This document shows positions 45,374 to 52,600 of a stretch of DNA of 64,000 nucleotides, one piece after another. Each line of letters begins with the position of its first letter. Position 1 is the first letter of the stretch. The DNA comes from JAFLCA01 sp041907145. Lineage in GTDB: Bacteria > Bdellovibrionota_C > UBA2361 > JAFLCA01. The translations under genes were made by a program, and so were the position numbers. The notes below the pieces were generated by a model. That model saw only the letters and a program-made list of their open reading frames with translations, searched no databases and was not told the DNA's origin. The stretch lies in NCBI GenBank assembly GCA_041907145.1, contig JAYRHW010000158.1, forward strand, positions 1 to 64,000, given 5' to 3'.

Positions 45374-46624
45374 ATGGCGAAGGATTTTAAACGTACCAAC
45401 AATCTCATTTGCTCTTTCTGCGGTAAGACTCAAGAAGAAGTTCGCAAACTCGTAGCCGGTCCCGGCGTATATATCTGTGACGAATGCGTCGATCTCTGCA
45501 ACGACATTCTCACCGAAGAGCTCGACGAGAGTTCCCCTGCCGGGCAGCGCCTGCAAATCCCAACTCCGAAAGATATCATGACGTCTCTCGATGAGTACGT
45601 CATCGGACAGGAATACGCCAAGAAAGTTCTGTCAGTCGCGGTACACAATCACTACAAGCGCATTCAGAATAGTCAGTCATCGAAGTCCTACGTTGAAATT
45701 CAGAAGTCCAATATTCTCTTGATTGGACCGACCGGAAGCGGAAAGACGCTGCTGGCGCAAACGTTGGCTCGCATTCTCGATGTGCCCTTTACGATTGCCG
45801 ATGCCACCAGCTTGACTGAAGCCGGTTACGTTGGCGAAGACGTAGAAAACATTATCGTCAATCTTTTGCAGGCGGCAGATTACGACGTGGAACGTGCTCA
45901 GCGCGGTATCGTCTACATCGACGAAATCGATAAAATTGCCCGTAAGAGCGACACGCCGTCAGTTACTCGAGACGTGTCAGGCGAAGGCGTGCAACAAGCT
46001 CTCTTGAAGATCCTCGAAGGCACCAAGGCCAACGTTCCCCCCAAAGGCGGACGCAAGCATCCTCAACAGGACTTCATTCAGGTCGATACCACTAATATTC
46101 TCTTTATTGTTGGCGGCGCATTCGATGGCGTCGAGAAGATAATTAACCAAAGGACCGGCAAGAAATCGTTGGGGTTCGGAACGCAAATTATCGAAATGGA
46201 CCACAAAGTTGCTCCTGGACTATCTCAGCTCGAGACTGAAGATCTGTTGAAATTCGGGCTTATTCCTGAGTTCATCGGTCGTGTGCCAGTGGTTGCCCCG
46301 CTCAACGGTCTCACGCAAGAAGCGATGATCGATATTCTCGTCCGTCCGAAGAATGCTTTGGTGAAGCAGTATAAGCACCTCATCGGCATGGAAGGCGTAG
46401 AACTCTCCTTCACCGATGAAGCGCTGCAAGCCGTGGCGACCAAGGCCCTGGCAAAGGGGACCGGCGCACGCGGACTGCGGGCAATTCTCGAAGAATGCAT
46501 GCTGGACCTTATGTACGACGTTCCAAGCAACCCATCGATCAAAGAGATCGTCATCACTCCGGATGTGGTGAACAAAAAGGAGGCCCCGGTCGTTGTTCTG
46601 CATAAGCAGGCGCTGGCTAGCTGA
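45374..46624 (+). CDS. clpX: ATP-dependent Clp protease ATP-binding subunit ClpX
   Basis: A 416-residue AAA+ unfoldase. N-terminal zinc finger ICSFCGK...CDECVDLC, Walker A GPTGSGKT, Walker [10 protein letters not shown], pore loop GYVGEDV, and an LGFG loop matching the IGF ClpP-docking tripeptide. A C-terminal sensor-2 region ([11 protein letters not shown]) completes the family. The ATG at 45374 starts the zinc finger. clpP, normally just upstream, is not next to it; clpP is presumably elsewhere. Confidence 0.97.
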   Translation: MAKDFKRTNNLICSFCGKTQEEVRKLVAGPGVYICDECVDLCNDILTEELDESSPAGQRLQIPTPKDIMTSLDEYVIGQEYAKKVLSVAVHNHYKRIQNSQSSKSYVEIQKSNILLIGPTGSGKTLLAQTLARILDVPFTIADATSLTEAGYVGEDVENIIVNLLQAADYDVERAQRGIVYIDEIDKIARKSDTPSVTRDVSGEGVQQALLKILEGTKANVPPKGGRKHPQQDFIQVDTTNILFIVGGAFDGVEKIINQRTGKKSLGFGTQIIEMDHKVAPGLSQLETEDLLKFGLIPEFIGRVPVVAPLNGLTQEAMIDILVRPKNALVKQYKHLIGMEGVELSFTDEALQAVATKALAKGTGARGLRAILEECMLDLMYDVPSNPSIKEIVITPDVVNKKEAPVVVLHKQALAS

Positions 46625-46634
46625 AGCTACGCAC

Positions 46635-46654
46635 AGTAGCGAGGCTACTTTTTT
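46635..46654 (+). terminator. Short intrinsic terminator after clpX
   Basis: AGTAGC (46635-46640), loop GAG, GCTACT (46644-46649), then T through 46654: six base pairs with a three-base loop ending in a T run, eleven bases after the clpX stop. Confidence 0.6.
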
Positions 46655-46663
46655 AAAAAGATT

Positions 46664-47092
46664 CTATGCATATGGGCGACAGACCACTTTGGTGAGCTGC
46701 TCCCCAGTATCGCAGTCGTAGTGATAGGAGCAGTACTTGTCATAACCATGAATGTCTTGTTCGATCCAACTTTCGACACAATCCCTACTTTGTAGAACGC
46801 TAGCGCCTAAGTCAGGAGCTGCCTCACTCGATTCGAAATCAAGCGCACCATCAGCAAGCGGCGAGAGTATGATACAGCTGCCGGGGACGACGCTCACTAC
46901 CCCTGAAGGAATATGCTTGCTGCAAGTGCAACTATAGAGCACGCCATCCACCACGAAATTGCATATGAATTTCACTGGCCGCGCGCCGATTGCTGCATAA
47001 CTACTCGATACTTCGTCACTGATAAATGGCAGAACGAGTATGCTCGCTAGCAAATAAATCGGAGTCATAAAACCAAAAAAACGAGAGACCAT
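46664..47092 (-). CDS. Small Cys-rich exported protein A
   Basis: A 142-residue protein with a hydrophobic N-terminal segment (FFGFMTPIYLLASILVLPF), either a signal peptide or anchor, followed by eight Cys in the mature part (FICNFVV, YSCTCSKH, GSCIIL, RDCVES, KYCSYHYDCD, VVCRPY). AGAGG lies five bases before the ATG. No family recognised. The local A+T content is higher than around it. A second Cys-rich exported gene sits immediately upstream on the same strand, 52 bases away. Confidence 0.6.
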   Translation of the reverse strand: MVSRFFGFMTPIYLLASILVLPFISDEVSSSYAAIGARPVKFICNFVVDGVLYSCTCSKHIPSGVVSVVPGSCIILSPLADGALDFESSEAAPDLGASVLQSRDCVESWIEQDIHGYDKYCSYHYDCDTGEQLTKVVCRPYA

Positions 47093-47144
47093 AAAACCTC
47101 TTCACATAAAAAACATCGAATTCTCTATTCTGGTAATTTCTTCA

Positions 47145-47609
47145 CTAGAGCAAAGCGCTGCATTTTACCATGCACCACTGATAGTTAATCTCTGCCTTGT
47201 CGTATTCGTCGTCATGCCGATCTAGGGCGGCCTTACGGCAAGCTCTAAACTGAGGTCGATTGACTGTGTCCGGCCCCGTTGTACTGCCACGGCTATAACA
47301 CTTACCCTCGTCATAGTCAGACATTCCCCCGGCATCGTCACAACACTTTGCTAAGTCCTGTCGTATTAAAATATTGTCTATATCAGCTAGTATTCTGTCC
47401 CGATTATTCGCACAGGCTGTGCAGTCGTCTACTTCCAAGCTAAAAGGATCATAGAATGGGAAACTTTCAGCTACCGCAGGCACGCTCGCGAGTACGTTCA
47501 CATTCAAAATAAAGGCGCCTGCAATTGATAGAAATGACCAAAAGCTTCTATGCAGCGCGAGGCCTTCCTGGTGCATTAACTCGGATCGTTCAGGCCTGCT
47601 TTCGCACAT
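47145..47609 (-). CDS. Small Cys-rich exported protein B
   Basis: A 154-residue protein with a signal peptide-like core (FLSIAGAFILNVNVLASV) and seven Cys in the mature part: DDCTACANN, KCCDDAGG, KCYSRGS, RACRKA, WCMVKCSAL. AGGAAAG before the ATG supports the start at 47609. No recognised family; acidic overall. Transcribed with protein A, and both lie between clpX and tlyA in a region of different composition, suggesting gain of a two-gene module. Confidence 0.6.
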   Translation of the reverse strand: MCESRPERSELMHQEGLALHRSFWSFLSIAGAFILNVNVLASVPAVAESFPFYDPFSLEVDDCTACANNRDRILADIDNILIRQDLAKCCDDAGGMSDYDEGKCYSRGSTTGPDTVNRPQFRACRKAALDRHDDEYDKAEINYQWCMVKCSALL

Positions 47610-47765
47610 AGAGCTTTCCTATGAAATTTAAAATCTTCATAAGTAATATGCTGCCTTTTCAGGCGCTTGTAGCATAATATGCGAAAATTTGGCATAATTA
47701 CTTGGCTAACATAGCGAGCCTGCTTATCTATTTTGATACTGTTTCTTGTTCTCGTTGTAGCCAGG

Positions 47766-48548
47766 CTACTTATTTAAGACCTGGTCAACTAATTGAGGGA
47801 CACTCGCGCCCTGCCCCGACCCTATCCATACCAGAAATTCTTGGTTTCCGCCCATTCCCCGAATACTGGCGGGCACTAACCCTCGCGGTGATAAACCTTG
47901 AGCAAGGCACCAATCAAGCAGTCGAGTTAAAATCTGGCGGTGAATTTTGAGATCTTCAATCACCGCTCCTTCCGGCAGTTCGCCCGGCTGAGCTTCATAC
48001 TGAGGCTTAACCAATGCGATAATATTCCCCTCGCTGGTCAGCCAGCGCCTGACATTCGGGATAACTTTAGTCAGCGACAGTAACGACACATCAATCGCAA
48101 TCAGTGATACCGCCTCTCCGAGAGTTTCCAGATAACAGGCATTGGTACGTTCCATCACCACAACTCGTGGGTCGCTACGCAATTGCCAGGCTAAATCACC
48201 GTAGCCAACATCAATTGCGAATACCTTGGCAGCACCATGCTTCAAGAGCACATCGGTAAATCCACCAGTTGAACAGCCCACATCAGCGCATACAGCGCCG
48301 GAGATATCGATCCTGAATGCATCGAGCGCGCCCTTAAGCTTCAGGCCTCCGCGGCTTGCAAAGGGGCCCTCGTGCGCAACCTCAACAGCCGCATCATCAC
48401 TCAGTTGCAATCCAGGCTTCGGCTGTGAAACTCCCGGCACTCTAACTTTACCGCTTAGAATAAGGCCTTCTGCTTCGCGCTGCGACGGCACCATGCCGCG
48501 CGCTACAAGCAGTTGATCAAGACGTACCTTTTTCTTTTTTGTGGCGAT
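47766..48548 (-). CDS. tlyA: TlyA-type rRNA 2'-O-methyltransferase with S4 domain
   Basis: A TlyA/FtsJ-like protein: S4 RNA-binding domain at the N-terminus, then a Rossmann SAM domain with DVGCSTGGFTD, DVGYGDLAW, LIAIDVSLLSL and VKPQYEA, the K-D-K-E type set. TlyA 2'-O-methylates cytidines of 16S and 23S rRNA. The first in-frame ATG (48494) falls inside the S4 domain: upstream codons read KKKKVRLDQLLVARG, the usual TlyA start, but no ATG, GTG or TTG occurs between the ompA-like stop (48552-48554) and that ATG. An ATC at 48548 is the likeliest initiator if the S4 domain is complete; the 5' end given is therefore an inference. Confidence 0.9.
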   Translation of the reverse strand: MATKKKKVRLDQLLVARGMVPSQREAEGLILSGKVRVPGVSQPKPGLQLSDDAAVEVAHEGPFASRGGLKLKGALDAFRIDISGAVCADVGCSTGGFTDVLLKHGAAKVFAIDVGYGDLAWQLRSDPRVVVMERTNACYLETLGEAVSLIAIDVSLLSLTKVIPNVRRWLTSEGNIIALVKPQYEAQPGELPEGAVIEDLKIHRQILTRLLDWCLAQGLSPRGLVPASIRGMGGNQEFLVWIGSGQGASVPQLVDQVLNK

Positions 48549-48551
48549 GGG

Positions 48552-49253
48552 CTATCGATTCTCAATCACGATTTCGACGCGGCGATTTCTCTGCCGCCCG
48601 GAATCGGTTTTGTTGGAGGCAATTGGGCGCGACTCTCCGTAACCCCGAGTACTGATGCGAGCGCGCGGAGTGCCGTCTGCTATAAGCTCGCTCGCAACGG
48701 AGCGAGCACGAGCTTCAGAAAGCTTCTGATTGTATTCAATCGTACCGATGGAATCGGTATGTCCCTCAATCGAAATATGCCGGTTCGGCACATTATGAAT
48801 GGCGTTCGCTACATCGCGAGCGACGGATCGAGCTGCCGGGGTAAGTGCAGAGCTATCGAATTCAAAGAGCACATCCGGCAGATTGACGACTACGCCGCGT
48901 TCCGTGGAATACACATCAGCTCCGCGCTGGCGAAGTTCCTCGATCAGGCGGCGATTTTCTTCAAGCTGACGATCTTGATTGGCTATGCGCTGATCATTTT
49001 GATTCAACGCCTCGCCCTGACGATCAAGCTCGTTGCCGACAAGCCCGCCGGACAGAGCTCCTACCGCGGATCCGATGGCGATACCGGCGCCGGTGCTGCC
49101 GACTTGATTACCGATAATAGCACCCAGTCCCGCGCCAAGCGCCGCGCCGCCAAGCGCCCCCGTCTCCCGAGCACCGAACTGCTGCCCCTCGCAAGCGACT
49201 AAGGTTAATGCAATACACAGCAAGCTCGTGCGAAATAGAGATGGACGTACCAT
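48552..49253 (-). CDS. OmpA-family lipoprotein with glycine-zipper domain
   Basis: A 233-residue protein with lipobox LTLVAC near residue 21, a glycine-zipper membrane hairpin (GGAALGAGLGAIIGN... GSAVGALSGGLVGN, about 33-75), a short coiled coil (RIANQDRQLEENRRL), and a C-terminal OmpA/Pal peptidoglycan-binding domain (VLFEFDSSAL, ISIEGHTDSIG, NQKLSEARARSV, GYGESRPIASN). YiaD-like: it would anchor outer membrane to peptidoglycan. GGAG five bases before the ATG. The tlyA frame follows directly behind its stop codon. Confidence 0.92.
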   Translation of the reverse strand: MVRPSLFRTSLLCIALTLVACEGQQFGARETGALGGAALGAGLGAIIGNQVGSTGAGIAIGSAVGALSGGLVGNELDRQGEALNQNDQRIANQDRQLEENRRLIEELRQRGADVYSTERGVVVNLPDVLFEFDSSALTPAARSVARDVANAIHNVPNRHISIEGHTDSIGTIEYNQKLSEARARSVASELIADGTPRARISTRGYGESRPIASNKTDSGRQRNRRVEIVIENR

Positions 49254-49267
49254 GGGGCTCCGTGGAC

Positions 49268-50254
49268 TTAGCGCAAGTTATTCAAATTGTTCTGGGCCGG
49301 AATATAGTTCGAATCCACGTTCAAAGCCTCATGGAATTCAAATTCAGCATCGGCCTTACGGTTGAGTGCCAAATATATTTCGCCCAGGCCATTATGGTAC
49401 GTCGGATTATCAGGGCACAAGCGCAGGGCCCGGCGGTAGTGAAATAGCTTGTCGGCGAGTTCATTGGATCCATTTGCCTTTCCAATTTCGCCCTCGGCCT
49501 GAATACACTCGGGTGTATTTTGTTTGGCCGCGGTGGCATTCATGCGCGCCGGAACAGCCCCTGTGCTGGCTCCCAAGGCCGCGCTCCTTGGGGCAGTGCT
49601 TGAGCCCATCTGAGCAATCGGGTTGGAGTTCTGGGGAGCGGCATTCACGATGGGAGCGGCGGTATTCGGGCGCACATCTTCGCCCTGGTTATTGAGGCTT
49701 CGCCCCTGGTACTCTGCCGAACGATCAACCAGTGTTGATTCACGCATCGGCGCACTAGGGTTTAAAGCGCTCGGGGAAGTGGTTGCCAAATTGGGACTGC
49801 TCTGCGCACCGGTGTAGCGAGAGTCCGTGATCGGGGAAGCCGAGCGCGGCTGAATGCCGCCGAAACTTGCGTGCGGCGCGTATACATTCTGTTGAACCTC
49901 TCGGTCCAGCCTCGTCCCTGGAGTCTCCTGGTTCATGCGGCGGAGCTCCTCGAGCTCAGTGCGCTGGGCAGCAATTGTGCGATCCTGCTTCTCGATAGCC
50001 TCATCCTGGGTGCGAATCGTCTTCTCTTGGGCCTCAAGTGCGTTTCCAATCGCTCCTCCCGTTGCGCCTCCCGCAAGAGCGCCGAGCACGAGTCCGCCGC
50101 CGGTTGACCCGGTCTGGCTGCCGATGATGGCACCAAGGCCAGCGCCGATAGCACCTCCGGTGGCTGCAGCCATTTCAGTGGTCTCGCCCGGCTCCGTGCA
50201 AGCCGAAAGTCCGATGCTCAACACAACAATCAACGATCCCGATATAACTCTCAT
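49268..50254 (-). CDS. Glycine-zipper lipoprotein with C-terminal TPR
   Basis: A 328-residue protein from an ATG at 50254, chosen because GGGAG lies seven bases upstream. Lipobox IGLSAC (Cys 19), glycine zipper GGAIGAGLGAIIGSQTG...LGALAGGATGGAIGN, coiled coil (TQDEAIEKQDRTIAAQRTEL), a Pro/Ser/Asn-rich spacer of about 120 residues, and two or three TPR units at the end (YRRALRLCPDN, HNGLGEIYLALNRKADAEF). It shares the zipper-plus-coiled-coil design with the genes on both sides, so the three are paralogues with different C-terminal domains. Confidence 0.85.
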   Translation of the reverse strand: MRVISGSLIVVLSIGLSACTEPGETTEMAAATGGAIGAGLGAIIGSQTGSTGGGLVLGALAGGATGGAIGNALEAQEKTIRTQDEAIEKQDRTIAAQRTELEELRRMNQETPGTRLDREVQQNVYAPHASFGGIQPRSASPITDSRYTGAQSSPNLATTSPSALNPSAPMRESTLVDRSAEYQGRSLNNQGEDVRPNTAAPIVNAAPQNSNPIAQMGSSTAPRSAALGASTGAVPARMNATAAKQNTPECIQAEGEIGKANGSNELADKLFHYRRALRLCPDNPTYHNGLGEIYLALNRKADAEFEFHEALNVDSNYIPAQNNLNNLR

Positions 50255-50271
50255 AGCCATGCTCCCAACGG

Positions 50272-50616
50272 TTACTTGTGTTCCTGTAATCTCTGATCCC
50301 AATATTTTTGCCGCTTGATTTGGTTGACTTCCTTGCCCTGTTCGTACATCTGCTGCTGCTGCAAACGTAGCTGTTCTTGCTGGTAGTCGATAACCTGCTG
50401 CTTGTCATTCGTCTGCGATCCGACAACCGCTCCCGTTGCCGCTCCGGCAGCCGCGCCGATAGCCGCCCCGCCAAGCGAACTGCCGTACTGATTGCCGACG
50501 ACTGCGCCGACACCGGCTCCAGTTACCCCGCCTACTACGGCCCCCTGTTCGGGAGTTGGATTGTTGCTACAAGCGTTTAGGCTGCAAACTAGTAGTATAA
50601 GAAAAAGCTTGTTCAT
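50272..50616 (-). CDS. Small glycine-zipper lipoprotein
   Basis: A 114-residue lipoprotein: lipobox LNAC (Cys 16), glycine zipper GGVTGAGVGAVVGNQYG...GAAAGAATGAVVGSQ, and a Gln-rich coiled coil (YQQEQLRLQQQQMYEQGKE). It has no extra C-terminal domain, so it looks like the minimal form of the tandem family with the two genes downstream. It is the first of the three, 18 bases before the next. Confidence 0.85.
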   Translation of the reverse strand: MNKLFLILLVCSLNACSNNPTPEQGAVVGGVTGAGVGAVVGNQYGSSLGGAAIGAAAGAATGAVVGSQTNDKQQVIDYQQEQLRLQQQQMYEQGKEVNQIKRQKYWDQRLQEHK

Positions 50617-50650
50617 AGGAATTCCGCAAGACGCCAAAGATACAGCGTTT

Positions 50651-50659
50651 GATATAGCA
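50651..50659 (-). promoter_or_regulatory. Extended -10 promoter element of the glycine-zipper genes
   Basis: On the minus strand TGCTATATC, 35 bases before the ATG of the first glycine-zipper gene. TGn extension plus a hexamer matching four of six consensus bases. Start of transcription would fall near 50644, giving a leader of about 28 bases. Confidence 0.4.
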
Positions 50660-50686
50660 TAAGCTGGACTAGCCCAACACGGGGAA

Positions 50687-51217
50687 TTATTGCATTGACG
50701 CCCGCTTATGGTGAACCGGCTTCATTAAAATCAGCAGCGCTACACCGATGAATATCGAGGAATCAGCCACGTTAAATGCTGGCCAATGGTACTCCCCCCA
50801 GTAAACGTCGATGAAATCCACCACCGCTCCGATATAGAGGCGGTCAATTATGTTACCAAAGGCACCGCCCAAAATCATAGCTAAACAAAGCTGCGCCTTT
50901 AACTCGCCATGATAATCCCGCATCAAGAAATACAGGACGGCCGACAGGGCGACCAAAGTAGTCACTGCCAGAACGATTTGGCGGGTGCCGTCCGGAAGTT
51001 GGGACAACATGCCGAAGGCCGCTCCGCGGTTGAATGTCAGCGTCAAATTAAAATAATTCGGAATAACAGGGATAATTTCGCGCGGGCGAATATTCGCAAG
51101 CACCAAATACTTGCTGACCTGATCCAGCGCGATCGACAACAAAAAGAGGAGAGTCATTCCGACTGCTCCCGCCCGGCTTATGCCGAATCCGCGAACCTTG
51201 GCCACCTGCTCCACCAC
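50687..51217 (-). CDS. lspA: Lipoprotein signal peptidase
   Basis: A 176-residue inner-membrane aspartic protease with four membrane helices that cuts signal peptides of lipidated prolipoproteins. LspA motifs: FNRGAAFGML, GNIIDRL with the first catalytic Asp, and FNVADSSIFIG with the second. The GTG at 51217 has AGGGGGTGA just upstream. It lies seven bases after the WD40-lipoprotein stop and upstream of three lipoproteins, all plausible substrates. Confidence 0.96.
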   Translation of the reverse strand: MVEQVAKVRGFGISRAGAVGMTLLFLLSIALDQVSKYLVLANIRPREIIPVIPNYFNLTLTFNRGAAFGMLSQLPDGTRQIVLAVTTLVALSAVLYFLMRDYHGELKAQLCLAMILGGAFGNIIDRLYIGAVVDFIDVYWGEYHWPAFNVADSSIFIGVALLILMKPVHHKRASMQ

Positions 51218-51224
51218 TCACCCC

Positions 51225-52562
51225 CTATAAGGCAGTAATCTTAACTACCGTCACCTGCCCGTCCTTGAGCACCTCAGCCAGCGTATCTTCGTCGAGAAAC
51301 TGAATAGCAACCGCTCCAACGGACTCATAGGTCCTCACCAACTCAATAGCATACGTCACGGTGTTGCTGGCAGCGACTTTATTATCTGTCAGTCGCCAAA
51401 TCTGCACCTTTCCGTCTCGGCCGGAGGTCGCCACTCGACTCCCCGCTGGTGAGATCGCCAATCCGTACATCAGTCCCTTGTGCGCAGGAGTCGAGGTTCG
51501 CATGCTAAAACCCCTCACCGACCACCATTCGAGAGTACCATCCTGTCCGCCAACAAGCAGCGCTTCGCCATCAGAGCTGATGGCCAGATGTTCGATGCTG
51601 GAAGTTGCCCTGCGCGACGCCCGTATGCGCGTGTCTTGCGTACTAAAGGCCCGCGCACCAAATAGATTCTTATCGTACTCCCCGCCGAAACGATCGTCTT
51701 GGTCGTAGGGCAGCCAGGCATTGAGCGCTCCACTCCAGTCGCCTGTGAAGAAAACTCTGCCAAGCGGATGAAAGAGCGCGCTGCTGACTACATTGCTGTG
51801 TCCGAAGTAGCGTTCAAGGGACTTTTCTGACTGCGGCTCCGCAAATTTCCAACGATAGACTTCGCCGTCAACGCCGCCTATCAACAAAGCGGCGTGCTTG
51901 GGCTGAAACTGCAGGGAGGCCGCCCTAGTCTTAAGCCGATCCAACGTGACCCGCACCTCGCCGCTAAGAGCCGAGATCACCTCCACTGAGGACGGACCAG
52001 CAATCGCTAGGAGCCGATGTTCGGGATCTAGGGCGACGGTTTCCAAGGGACGGTGAAGGCTGAAAAGCGTGCGGGCCCTGGCACGGCGAGGCTCCCAAAG
52101 AACTGCCTGCCCCAGCTTATCCACGGAGAGGAGGAGGCCCCGCGACTGATCGGCCACGAAAAAGCCAATCATTTCAGAGCCCTGATTAACGGGAGAAGTC
52201 TCGAATCCCCGAGTGGGCCAGGGGCTCTCAGCAAAAACAGTGTTCTCGCTGCCGTCTAGACTTATTTCTCCATTAATGTCAGACTCTTGCCCTGCTGAGG
52301 TCAGCGAACGGGCCGAGTTTTCCGGGCCCTGAGGGTTAGAGCGAGCGACAGAAGCTCCTCCTTCCGTGCTGACCAAAGAAGGCTTTGCCTCTAAGGCTTG
52401 CTGAGAATGGCTCTGTCTCCCGATACCTTTCGGGACACACGAAGGAAGCGCCAGCAAAAACAAGAGTAGCAACCCAACACGTACTATCACCGGAAAGAGT
52501 GCTCCTGGTCGCAACGAAAGCGCATGAGTATTAGTTCCTGATGACGAGTATGGCAGAAGCAT
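51225..52562 (-). CDS. WD40-repeat lipoprotein
   Basis: A 445-residue protein with a signal peptide and lipobox LALPSC near residue 41, a low-complexity Ser/Gln spacer to about 110, and a beta-propeller of six or seven WD40-like blades, for example LAISSDGEALLVGGQDGTLEWW and RVATSGRDGKVQIWRL. Typical of outer-membrane or periplasmic scaffolds of protein complexes; no enzyme domain. It is the first gene of the minus-strand cluster with lspA and diverges from the half-helicase gene 38 bases away. Confidence 0.88.
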   Translation of the reverse strand: MLLPYSSSGTNTHALSLRPGALFPVIVRVGLLLLFLLALPSCVPKGIGRQSHSQQALEAKPSLVSTEGGASVARSNPQGPENSARSLTSAGQESDINGEISLDGSENTVFAESPWPTRGFETSPVNQGSEMIGFFVADQSRGLLLSVDKLGQAVLWEPRRARARTLFSLHRPLETVALDPEHRLLAIAGPSSVEVISALSGEVRVTLDRLKTRAASLQFQPKHAALLIGGVDGEVYRWKFAEPQSEKSLERYFGHSNVVSSALFHPLGRVFFTGDWSGALNAWLPYDQDDRFGGEYDKNLFGARAFSTQDTRIRASRRATSSIEHLAISSDGEALLVGGQDGTLEWWSVRGFSMRTSTPAHKGLMYGLAISPAGSRVATSGRDGKVQIWRLTDNKVAASNTVTYAIELVRTYESVGAVAIQFLDEDTLAEVLKDGQVTVVKITAL

Positions 52563-52600
52563 AATTCACGGTCAGTTTTAATTCTCTTTGAGAGACCAAA

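Noticed and set aside
45248..45556. Minus-strand open frame opposite the clpX start
   Set aside because: It overlaps the zinc-finger part of clpX and has no similarity.
48531..48540. A AAA AAG slippery heptamer before tlyA
   Set aside because: The heptamer is in the tlyA frame itself, so a -1 shift there would leave the TlyA frame and not supply a start; kept only as a possible indel site.
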